NCBI GenBank assembly: GCA_039583875.1
Contig: CM077159.1
Span: 5,692,499-5,756,498, forward strand
Length of the DNA: 64,000 nucleotides
Origin: Platanthera guangdongensis
Lineage: Eukaryota > Streptophyta > Magnoliopsida > Asparagales > Orchidaceae
Direction: 5' to 3'
The notes under the pieces are model-generated. The model was not told the DNA's origin. It ran no database searches and was given only the letters and a program-made list of their open reading frames with translations. A program made the translations under genes and the position numbers. Every line of letters begins with the position of its first letter. Within the stretch, counting starts at the first letter, position 1. This document shows positions 9,990 to 18,691 of the stretch, one piece after another.

Positions 9990-11656
9990 TTCCTTAGAGG
10001 GGAGCCCCTCGCTGCACAACCAGCCTCATCCCTGCTGAGAATGGAACTTGCTCTACTCTTCGACTTACCACGAGGCCTCTTGGTAGGCAACCTTGCTCGC
10101 CGCACGACATCCTCCACAACTTCGTCCTCATCTACGGGGTCAATAAAGGCATTTTCCCCCAATGGAACCTCGGCAGCTGGGGTAGAAACATCAACCCCTG
10201 CTTGGCTCGCCACCCCGGCAGCGGAAGCATTGGTTGCTGTGTCAGAAGCAGGGGCTTTGGGAGTATTTATATCAGCAGCTATAGGCACAACTTCTTTAAT
10301 AGGCTTTTCCACTTTCCGCCATTGCCAATTTCCTGGAGGTCTTGGCGGAGCTTCCCCATCCTTCGGCTTTTGAGGAGGCTTTTTTGGGAGGACTAGTGTC
10401 CAGTCGTCCAGCCCCTCTTGCGGGTTTAATCTCTCCGAATCGGGCTTGGCCACCATGTCACTGCAAGCAACATCCCCGTGATTGGAAAACCCGCAGGTTG
10501 TACATAAGGAGCCAATCCCTTCGTAGCTAAGCTTTTGGAAGAGTTTCCCGGAACCCTTGCTATTGAGACATAATCCTCCTACCAGCGGTATGGACAGATC
10601 CCAGCGAACACAAATCCGCGCGAAGCTTGTTCGGGCTCGAGATTTAGTGAAGGCGTCAATGAAGAGGAGCTCGCCCACAATTGCGGTAATGCGGAAGAGA
10701 TTTTTGTCTCCCCAAAACTGTAGGGGTAGCCCAGGAAGTCTAATCCACGTTGGCACCAACATACGCGGGTTGAGAGCCGGCACAAATCTTTCAGACCAAA
10801 TATCTAGACCGACCAAGTGCCCGGCGACATACCACGGGCCACCGAGCCAGACATAATATCTGTCCTCCCTCCTTGAGAACTTCAATAGGAAGCATCCCTC
10901 CCCTAAGTCACATACTTGGAAGCCATTGAAGTTTCCCCACTTTAATCGAAGCTGGGCCGAGAGCCATTCAAAACGAAAATTAACGCCCACAATCCTACCG
11001 ACCAGCGCTTTAGCATAGTCCGCTTGGATTTCTTCCACCTCCTCATCATCCATACTTACAATGCCATCAACAAAATACTCATCTTGCTGGATGTCAACTT
11101 TCAGGAACTGGACTGGGACATTTTTAGACCAAATCTGGGGCAGCGGGGCCGGAGCCGGCAAGTGCGCTGCAGCCGGAAAAGTCGCCTTAGCAGCAGCAGC
11201 CTGGGAAGCAGGAATTGAAGCAGAAATTGACATTTTTTGTGCACCCACGGAAGGGTCATTTTGTGTCAAACCACAAGCATTCATAAGGGAGTCGACCGAG
11301 CCTGGGATGAAAGGCCTCCCCGTATGCCTAAGAGGGGAATGAATGTTGCTGTTGCGGAGAATTTTGGATGATGAACTCATAGAATCATTTTCGCGAACAC
11401 TTGGCGGGCGCTTTGAAGAACTGGCAGAACTCATAGAATGCACAGATCTCTCTGAGCTCTCCGAATCCGAAGCAGCAGAAGCATCTATAGCAGGCTTGGA
11501 AGAAACGGGGGACGGAGAAACCTCAACATCCAAAGCAACCAGGGGAGAAGAGGGAGACGCACCTCGAGCCGAACCAGAAACTGCAGGCGGAGAGGAAGGA
11601 ATAGGCGAGGCAGCCCTCCGCCCATCAAGAATCTTGCGATTCTTCTTCTTGCCCAT
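9986..11656 (-). CDS. LINE-2 ORF1 protein (DUF4283-like plus zinc knuckle), intact
   Basis: Complete 556-codon ORF1. The start is ATG at 11654-11656 (MGKKKNRKILDG). Residues ~1-190 are low-complexity Ser/Ala/Pro. Residues ~210-360 match the DUF4283-type domain of plant LINE and gag-like proteins (FRFEWLSAQLRLKWG, GGPWYVAGHLVGLDIW, WIRLPGLPLQFWGDKNLFRI). CTTCGFSNHGDVACSDM is a C-X2-C-X4-H-X4-C zinc knuckle near ~395. The C-terminal ~150 residues are proline-rich then basic, ending in SKSRASSILSRDEAG. It is expected to bind and chaperone LINE RNA. Its stop codon TGA (9988-9986) shares bases with the ORF2 start. It is the only complete LINE ORF in the window. Confidence 0.88.
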   Translation of the reverse strand: MGKKKNRKILDGRRAASPIPSSPPAVSGSARGASPSSPLVALDVEVSPSPVSSKPAIDASAASDSESSERSVHSMSSASSSKRPPSVRENDSMSSSSKILRNSNIHSPLRHTGRPFIPGSVDSLMNACGLTQNDPSVGAQKMSISASIPASQAAAAKATFPAAAHLPAPAPLPQIWSKNVPVQFLKVDIQQDEYFVDGIVSMDDEEVEEIQADYAKALVGRIVGVNFRFEWLSAQLRLKWGNFNGFQVCDLGEGCFLLKFSRREDRYYVWLGGPWYVAGHLVGLDIWSERFVPALNPRMLVPTWIRLPGLPLQFWGDKNLFRITAIVGELLFIDAFTKSRARTSFARICVRWDLSIPLVGGLCLNSKGSGKLFQKLSYEGIGSLCTTCGFSNHGDVACSDMVAKPDSERLNPQEGLDDWTLVLPKKPPQKPKDGEAPPRPPGNWQWRKVEKPIKEVVPIAADINTPKAPASDTATNASAAGVASQAGVDVSTPAAEVPLGENAFIDPVDEDEVVEDVVRRARLPTKRPRGKSKSRASSILSRDEAGCAARGSPLRK

Positions 11657-11967
11657 CAAACGCCGAGCCCCAAAGGCCTATCAAAACTGGAAACAGCAGA
11701 AACTATACACCAAAACACTTGCACCTCAAGCAGCAAGCCCACCGCCACTGCACCACACCGCCACTACTGCACGAACCCCACCACAGCTACAACACCCACA
11801 CCTGCACGCCGCCACCGCACCCGCATGCCACCACCGCACCCGCACGCCACCACGGCACCGGGACGGTACGCGCCACCGCAGCAGCCCCGGCCGCACCCCC
11901 ACACTCTCTCTCTAAAAGCTCTCTCCACTCTCTAGAACTCTCTCCCAAAGTTTTTTGGTTCCTTGAA
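11657..11967 (-). promoter_or_regulatory. LINE-2 5' UTR / presumed internal promoter
   Basis: About 310 bp upstream of ORF1, shared with LINE-1 (5592-5919). On the plus strand it is a C/A-rich run of CCACCGCAC-type repeats followed by CTCTCTAGAACTCTCTCC. LINEs carry their promoter in this region. No core element is recognisable, so the role is inferred from position. Confidence 0.4.
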
Positions 11968-12870
11968 GTTACAATTTCATTAAATCAAAAGAGAAAAGTA
12001 CAGGGGCGAGGAACAAAGAGAAAACACAAATACAAAAACCACTAGAGAAGACACTCAGTTGCCCTCCCAGCCTCTACAGTCGGAGGCAACCAACTCAACA
12101 AAGAGGTCATCCGCCCCAACGCCGGCATCCCACATGAAGCCCCCCCGACCGCCTCCCACGCACAGTGATCCGCCGGACGGTTCGCTTCCCGGCGCACATG
12201 GTGTAACCGCACCGCCGCAAATCTGTGAGAAAAGCAAGATCCGTCTCCCCCGGGTAGGTGCCAAGCCGGGCCGTCCCCCATATCGCCTTGCTGCAGAAAT
12301 CCAGAACATTAGACACATCCCGCTTGATGATAATACCCTTGGCTGCAAGAAGAGCCTGGGAGACCACACACCGGATGGCCACAATTGCTTCAAGCTCAAT
12401 GCGACCCGGATCCCAATGCTGCCAAGCAAAGCCCGCCGCCATCAAGACCGCACCTGCCTCAGATCGGACCACAATACCGAGCCCCGCAGACCGGGAAGGG
12501 AGCAGGGAACCATCCACATTGACCTTGATCCACCCAGGCGGTGGGGGGCACCAGGAAGGAAAGAGAAAATGCCCAAAAGGGCGAGAGGTGCCCCAACATC
12601 CTAAGTGACAACCTTGGTCGAAGAGTGTGAGGTTCTCCACGATAGTGGCCGCAATAACCAAAGGAGTATTAACCTCCCTGTTATGAACTTTAGCATTCTG
12701 CGCCCGCCAACATTGATAGACCACATAGCATAGGAGGCGAAGCGGCTGGAGGGAGGTCTTGCCTCCTTGGCGTGCAGCACATTCGACATCCTGCCAGGAC
12801 CAACCCGTTGGGAGCCGCAGTCCCCACCGGTGTAGTTCCACCCCAACCGCGCGAAGTCGGTCGCATCCAC
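11968..12870 (-). mobile_element. LINE-C, segment 1 (3' end)
   Basis: 3' end of an older minus-strand LINE, divergent from LINE-1/2. It runs from a short 3' UTR (11968-~12054, sense end TTTAATGAAATTGTAAC) to the gypsy insertion. The last five bases, TCCAC (12866-12870), are repeated at 25749-25753 across the gypsy, showing that segments 1 and 2 were once contiguous. Confidence 0.88.
12055..12870 (-). pseudogene. LINE-C ORF2 C-terminus: RNase H-like domain
   Basis: C-terminal part of the LINE-C polyprotein. From the gypsy junction it reads DATDFARLGW (end of the zf-RVT region), then WRAQNAKVHNREV, then an RNase H fold of RVT_3 type: GWIKVNVDGSLLPSRSAG, GIVVRSEAG, ELEAIVAIRCV and KRDVSNVLDF. 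The frame shifts more than once (alternate frames are open near 12700 and 12300). The domain would degrade RNA in the RNA/DNA hybrid. Inactive. Confidence 0.82.
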
Positions 12871-15333
12871 TGTAACAACCCCATCCGTTCATATGGTATA
12901 TTATAGAAGGTCCGGCCGGGGCCCCACAGGATATACCACAAAACAGACGGTGAAGGTACAGGATGATATCAGAGTTACGCATCGCACCTATCACAAATCA
13001 TTCTAGCGGAAGCCTAGACTACAACTTGAACTCCTCATGAATGTCCAAACATAAAACTCCATATTTTATATACTATAGGAATGTCTTACAACAAGTCCAA
13101 AGAGTTGGCCTTATGGCCTTACATGGCTTTCAAACAGTGGCCTAAACAAATTGGCGCGTAGGCCGGCCACAATAAAAGAAAACACACCATAACAAAGATA
13201 GCCTTCGAGGGCTAGCAGCAGTAGCAGCAACAACAGCAGGAACATCAACCTCTATGCGTCCCGCTCGGCTCTCCAGCACCTGTACAGGGACAATCCACCC
13301 AACGGTGGCAAACAAAAGCAACGGTCAGCGTTCAACTGACCAAATTATAACGACCCTACCCCTTCTCTCGGGGCAGCGGTATCCTTCCCTGCAGGCATAG
13401 CAAATCACAAGTATGACAAGATATATCATCAAAATGTGCTTTCACGCACACAAGCCATCACAACCGTTCGCCACCCGGCCCAACGGTCCGTGCACTCAGG
13501 GCACATTCTTGGTGTTCTGGCAAATCTCTTGCCCACCACCGTATCAGGGTCACAACCCAACGGTAAATCTCTTGAGCATTTACTCCATGGCGTGCAGCCG
13601 GAGTTAGTCTTCCTACACCGGGATGGCCCGTAGCCCCCCATTGTGTCATGGCGCGCAGGCCGAAGACTCTTGCTATGCGCTCCAACAGACCGCACCTTTT
13701 GGTCTCACGTCGGACGGACATAGCGCAGGTCGGATCCTCCACCCCCCGTTGCTCAAATCGCCTTGCCTTCTCCGAGTACAGTGTACTCATGGCTATATCA
13801 AAGGCGCGGGTCGGTCTCACCAATCCTGTTCTTGGCATTCAAGCCTGGGCATATCTCGATACCCATTTCCTTAGCACAACAGCGGGTCTTTCCTGGGCCT
13901 CCCAGTACTTCATGTGACTCTCTTCACAGGTGGACACCGCACAAGCACAAATGTCAGGGGTCTTTCCTGGCTATCATGCCAGTACTTCTTGTTACTCGCT
14001 TCACATGTGGACACCCTATGACATCAAGCATCACAAAGGGCATTTCCTGGTCACACCAGTACTTCATGTGCCTCATCCACAGGTTGGACCCCAAAAACAT
14101 CACATGGCTATTTTCCTGGGCTACCACCCCAGTACTTCCTGCTACTCTTTTTCGCAGGCATAACCCATTGACTCCTTAAACTACATGTTATCACGGAGTC
14201 TTCTCTGGTTCGTATGCAACATCACCAATCCAGACCAACCTGTCCAGATGGGCTTCACACAGCATGCCTATTCCGTACTCCATTTCCGGATCTATATGCT
14301 AACAAAGGGGATTTCAAGCATCCACCCAAAGATTCCCAAAATCAGTCACCTCTTGGTGGGGGAAATCACAAAGCTATGCCAAAAAGAAGTCTTCACATGG
14401 CTAGGAAGAAAAGTCGTTACCCTTGACGACAGCTTCGGTGCCATGAACTCAAAGCTAGCTTGCAAGACTCGCAAAATCGTTTCCTCTACAATGCCGGCTT
14501 CGGATTTCTCGTCGGTAAACCGCAGCACCACCAGCAGCAGCCCCCTTTCCCTCTTCCTCCTCCTTTCTCTCTCTCTTTCTCTCTTAACTTGAAGAAAGAT
14601 CAAGGCCAAGTACATGAGAATAACTTCTCAGATTTCGGCCTTTAGGAGAAGAGGAAAGAAGCTTCAGCCCTTGGATCCAGGCTGAAGGAATGGACGGCCA
14701 CGATTCTGCCAAAAACACTGATTTTGACCCGACACGGCCGTGTGTCAGGCCGTGTGCCTCAAGCGGTGGTCAACCGACTTATCCAAACCAGTGACATGCC
14801 CATGGGCCACGCCCGTGTCATGGGCCGTGTCACCAACACGCCTTCAGACACTCCCGTGTCTGTGGCCGTGTGCCTGGGTGAAAAAAATCCCAAAACATCC
14901 CGAGACTTCACACGGCCTGTGACACGCCCGTGTCCCAGGCCGTGTGCCCTGACACGGCACAAAGACACGCCCTGTCGAAATCCTTCGGCGGGCTGAGTTC
15001 GTCGACCTGATTTGACACGCCCTGTGACACGCCCGTGTCACAGGCCGTGTTCAACACTCAACACTCACTTCTCGACACTCGACGATCGTCGAGTAACAAT
15101 CGTCGAGTACACGACATGGCCTTGGACACGCCCGTGTCCTGGGCCGTGTGCCTCCTCTCGACACATCGTCGAGAGAAAAATCGTCGAGACAAAGGCCGAT
15201 CGTCGACATAACCTCGACACGCCCTGCGACACGCCCGTGTCGCAGGCCGTGTCAGCTGACACGCCCTGGGACACGCCCGTGTCCCAGGCCGTGTTACCCA
15301 AAAATTCCTGTTTCAGAAATTTGGGCTGTTACA
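12871..15333 (-). repeat. 3' LTR of the gypsy chromovirus
   Basis: 2,463 bp, paired with 23286-25748. Its terminal block near the LTR end carries GGTCCGGCCGGGGCCCCAC (12909-12927), which recurs in the foldback element at 27125. A CT microsatellite lies near 14556-14583. The U3 side (14710-15295) is packed with GACACG/CGTGTC inverted motifs. A TATATAAAA stretch on the minus strand occurs near 13063-13071. Open frames inside the LTR look non-coding. Confidence 0.93.
14710..15295. repeat. CpG palindrome cluster in gypsy 3' LTR
   Basis: Many copies of GACACGCCCGTGTC (arms GACACG/CGTGTC around CC) alternate with CAGGCCGTGT and a block of CGACGATCGTCGAG-type palindromes (15065-15185). The same cluster is in the 5' LTR at 25140-25715, with an indel. 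Its position near the LTR start (U3) suggests a regulatory array; no function is established here. Confidence 0.85.
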
Positions 15334-15347
15334 ATCCTCCCCTCCTA
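15334..15347 (-). other. Polypurine tract of the gypsy element
   Basis: The minus strand reads AGGAGGGGAGGAT directly before the LTR start TGTAACAG. This is the expected primer for plus-strand DNA synthesis. Confidence 0.85.
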
Positions 15348-15452
15348 CAAGAAATTTCGTTCTCGAAATTCAGACATAGGAAAGGCAACAGAAATCAGCA
15401 AGAAAATTGTGACAACATATAAAATTTAATGTTACAACATTCTTGCTACAGA

Positions 15453-15621
15453 TTACAAAAATAGCTCAGGGAACTCTTCTCGCATGGTTTGCTCTCGCTC
15501 CCATGTCAGTTCTTCACGGCCGCAGTTGTCCCACCGGACTTTTACCATACCGACCGTCTTGTTCCGCAACTGTTTCTCGGCTCGATCTTCGATCTGAATG
15601 GGTCTGACTCTCGTTGTTAGC
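15453..15621 (-). pseudogene. Gypsy chromodomain, cut off from pol by the solo LTR
   Basis: C-terminal end of the chromovirus pol polyprotein. The minus strand reads TTRVRPIQIEDRAEKQLRNK, then VGMVKVRWDN, CGREELTWERE and a final EEFPELFL. The spacing R..KVRW(D/N)....E.TWE is that of the chromodomain fused to chromovirus integrases, which directs integration to particular chromatin. It is separated from the integrase by the 3,070-bp solo LTR. Ignoring that insertion and one TTAGC copy, the reading frame is continuous, so the domain was functional when the LTR landed. Confidence 0.87.
15617..15621. other. Target-site duplication TTAGC (left copy) of the solo LTR
   Basis: TTAGC here and at 18692-18696 flank the 3,070-bp insertion exactly, a 5-bp duplication typical of LTR-retrotransposon integrase. 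Confidence 0.92.
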
Positions 15622-15794
15622 TGATGAATTGTAATTATACGTATTTTTATGCACATTAATTTAGTCTTTTTCATTTATTTTCGTCATTTTTACTTATTTT
15701 TGTTCAATAAAATGTTCCTATTCTTGTAAATTTGCTTCTAACTTGTCTTATTTTATTTTTCAGAAAAAGTTCAAAATCTGCCAAAATTTGGGCC

Positions 15795-16335
15795 CTACAC
15801 GCCCGTGACATATTTGTCACGCCCGTGACCACGGCGTGACGCTCAAATTCCGTGAACTGGCAGATTTCTGAAGTAAAAAGCTCGACACGCCTGCCGACAC
15901 GCCTGTATCACCCGACACGGGGCGTGCCCCAAGCCGGTGTCCTCTCCTCTCGACGAATTCATCTCGACGATCGTCGAGTGTCGACACCAACAGTCACGCC
16001 CGTGACCTGGGGCGTGACTCAATTTCCGCTCGACGATTTTGACTCGACACTTTCCGCTCGACATTCGTCGAGTGTCGACACCAACTGACACGCCCAGCGT
16101 CACGCCCGTGACCTGGGGCGTGACCTTTCCAGCTGGCCCGACAAGATGCTGACAAAGACTTTCGACGCAACCCGCGCCCGGTTCTACCTCCCCGACACGC
16201 CCAGAGTCACGCCCGTGACCTGGGGCGTGACTGCTGCGAACTCAGCCCGAAGTCAACTTTCCTGTCCAATCGCCAGCCGCCTTCATGAATAGTACTGTCA
16301 CGCCCCCCCTACACGCCCGTGACCGAGGGCGTGTA
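15795..16335. repeat. CACGCCCGTG / CGACGATCGTCG palindrome cluster in the solo LTR
   Basis: Repeated GTCACGCCCGTGAC (arms GTCACG/CGTGAC around CC), each followed by a variant of CTGGGGCGTGAC, with CTCGACGATCGTCGAG and GAGTGTCGACACCAAC between them. The cluster ends just before the TATA box. These motifs closely mirror those of the host gypsy LTR although the two LTRs are otherwise dissimilar. Confidence 0.85.
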
Positions 16336-16350
16336 CTTAGAAATTTTTTC

Positions 16351-16360
16351 CTATAAATAG
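16351..16360 (+). promoter_or_regulatory. TATA box of the solo LTR
   Basis: CTATAAATAG directly downstream of the palindrome cluster sets plus-strand orientation and predicts a transcription start near 16380-16390. Confidence 0.7.
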
Positions 16361-17354
16361 CCCAGTTCTGTAAGGTCCAAGGGTTCAGATTTTTGGGCCA
16401 ATTTAGTGTCTTTTTGTGGGCTGCATCCGTGATTTCTAAAGCTATGTAAGGAGATTTCTCCCTTTTTTATTTCATGTCTTGTTTTGCTTTAGCTTTAGCC
16501 CTTGTAATAGCTTGTAATAGTTCCTAAAAATCAAAAAATGTTAGATTTTCTCTTCATATTTAGCTTTGGAATGAACACTTGTGCCCACTTTCCTTCTCCT
16601 TTTTATCCTTGGTTTTATCTTTGTTCTTCATTTAGTTTTTCTTTTATGAAATGTGTGTGTGTGTATGAGTGTTATTTATTTACTGTACATGCCTTTAATT
16701 TTTCTCAAGTTAGGTTTTGTTAGAAATTCATGAAATGATGAATTAGGTTTTTCCTTTTTTTTCATGTCTTCTTTTAATTTCTTCAACATCTTCACTCTTA
16801 TGAGTGTGTAAAAGAGTTACTAAAGTTTCTTTTGATTTTTTTTATTTATCTTTATTTTAGGATGAAAACCTTTTTTTTTCTTTCTCTTTTATTTCAACTT
16901 TTTTTGCTCTTTTATGAAATCCTAGGAATGAAAATTTTGAAATTTTAATTTTCCAAAAACTTTGGTTTTTAATTTGTTTTGAAAAACTTTTGTCTTCTAA
17001 ATTTGTAATTTCTTCTTTTTATTTGTTTTTGGCAAAACCTATGCTTGAAAAAGTAAAAGTTTTAATTTTTAGGTAATTTTGATTTTTCTTTGTTATTTGT
17101 GTGTGTGAGTGTATGAGCCTAAATTTCCTTTTGTTCTTCTTAATCTTCATGAAGTGTGTGTGAGTGTAGGTGTATAACTTTTATGCTTTGATTCAAATTA
17201 TGTAGAGTGTGTGAGTTTAGGTGTTAAATCTTTTATGCTTTCTTTTAATTGCTTTCTTTTAATGCTTTGTTCAAATTATGAAGTGTGTGTGAGTGTAGCT
17301 GTTAGCTTTATTACTTTCTTGAATTTCTTATGGAGTGTGTGTGTCTGTGTGTAT

Positions 17355-17705
17355 TTATTTCCGCCTACTCGTTAAGAGTTAAATGGCGCACCGTTTTCAT
17401 TTTCAGTCCTACTCGTTTGAGTAGGACTTGTAATTTTTCTTTCTTTATTTTTCCGCCTACTCACTTGAGTTAAATGGCCGGACTTTATTTCCCGCCTACT
17501 CGTTTGAGTAGGATTTGTAATTTTTCTTTCTTTATTTTTCCGCCTACTCACTTGAGTTAAATGGCCGGACCTTTTAGCCCTGTAATCGCATTTATTTTCT
17601 CCTACTCATTCGAGTAGGACTCGCTTTCATTTCAGTCCTACTCGTTTGAGTAGGACTTGCAATTTTCAGCTTTTATTTACCGCCCCCACTCGTTTGAGTG
17701 GGACT
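17355..17705 (+). repeat. Tandem stem-loop array in the solo LTR leader
   Basis: Five perfect stem-loops: AGTCCTACTC/GAGTAGGACT with loop GTTT (17405-17428 and 17634-17657), CCTACTC/GAGTAGG with GTTT (17495-17512), the same stem with loop ATTC (17601-17618), and CCCACTC/GAGTGGG with GTTT (17685-17702). They alternate with half-units (CCTACTCACTTGAGTTAAATGG) and T-rich linkers. Stem changes are compensated and one loop varies, as in a selected structure. Confidence 0.8.
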
Positions 17706-17904
17706 CGCAAATTTGAGAAATGCAAATTTCTTTTATGTGTAACTTAGTTCCTTTTTAATTTATAATTTGGAGTGTGCGTGAGTTCTTGTTTTAGCTAGTT
17801 TTTCAGTTTTCTAAATGTTGTTATTTTTCTTGTGTCCCCTTCTTATAAACGTTTAGTGTTTAATTTCGAACTCGCGCCTCACTAAATTATAAGCCGTCCC
17901 CATA

Positions 17905-18113
17905 CCGATGTGTGGCTAATCGCTATTAGCCTCGGCATCGAAGAGCATTGGGACATTTAAAATGATTTATAATAATTAAAGCTCTTTATTTTCATTTTAA
18001 TTTAAGCACTTAAGGTTTACCCCGGGTTTACGACGCGTAGGACCACATATCGATGTGTGGGCCCTATTTCCGTAGTCCATATGCTAGCTAGCCGAGAGGC
18101 CGTGCATATGGAC
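17905..18113 (+). other. Further hairpins in the solo LTR leader
   Basis: GGCTAAT/ATTAGCC with loop CGCT (17914-17931) sits inside an outer CGATG/CATCG pairing (17906-17940). GTCCATATG/CATATGGAC (18075-18083 with 18105-18113) closes a 21-nt loop. They lie downstream of the TATA box, so they would form in RNA. Confidence 0.6.
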
Positions 18114-18691
18114 CGATCACCCCTGGGTAAATAGAGTTGTGTGCATACCCTCGAAAGAGGACAAGCGTAATTCTACCGGATTGGGTACCCCACCCAATAG
18201 CGGGGTTCTTAGCGTAAAGCGGGCGTTAAGAGGAATCCTTCGTCGGACTAACGTTCGGTCGAATAGTCTTAACGTTTAGGTGAGCGATATCCCTATAGCT
18301 AGGTGAGCTCACATTGGTGGAACCTCCACGGCCAAGTTGCCTTATTATTAATTTGAAAACTAAGTCTTTTTATTATTAAAAATTGTTTTAGTCTTAAATC
18401 CGATTCGATGCCGAGCGTTAACCCTTCATCGAATATTTTCTAAATCGTTTTTTTTTTGCTCCTTTGCTTTTCCGTCTTTTATTAAGTAAAAAAATCCACC
18501 TTACTTTCAGTAAAATAATAGTCCTCCCGGAGGAGTAAGAATAGTCAACACGACCCCGAGAACAATACGACCTCGGTATTCCCCCGAATATCGAGTACTA
18601 CTTGCGATAGGTGCACTTGCCTACCCGAGCAAGCCCGCGACGATCGACTCACCGAACCAACCACAGTAAGAGTCTGTTCGCGGGCCCATCA

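Larger units (their letters stand above)
5933..11967 (-). mobile_element. LINE-2: near full-length L1-type LINE
   Basis: About 6 kb minus-strand element: 5' UTR (11967-11657), intact ORF1 (11656-9986), ORF2 (9989-5964, several lesions) and a very short 3' UTR with a TA-repeat tail. It is flanked on the left by the 5' end of LINE-1 and on the right by the 3' end of LINE-C, all in the same orientation. No clear target duplication could be recognised. Confidence 0.9.
15622..18691 (+). mobile_element. Solo LTR (3,070 bp) of a different LTR-retrotransposon family
   Basis: It starts TGATGAATTG and ends GGGCCCATCA, giving the TG...CA termini and a 5-bp terminal inverted repeat TGATG/CATCA, and is flanked by TTAGC. 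It holds no gag/pol coding sequence and no internal second LTR, so it is best read as a solo LTR left by unequal recombination. Order: AT-rich start, CpG palindrome cluster (15795-16335), TATA box (16352), then about 2.3 kb of presumed transcribed leader. The leader is T-rich with TGTGTGAGTG repeats (16640-17345), a stem-loop array (17355-17705) and further hairpins (17900-18115). The length and TGATG start fit Tat/Ogre-like gypsy LTRs, but the family is not proven. Confidence 0.85.

Noticed and set aside
14346..14615. Arg/Glu-repeat frame on the minus strand
   Set aside because: Produced by the CT microsatellite in the gypsy LTR.
15622..18691. Full non-autonomous element (TRIM/LARD) instead of a solo LTR
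   Set aside because: No direct terminal repeats were found inside the 3,070 bp and no PBS or PPT; a single LTR with TG...CA ends fits better.
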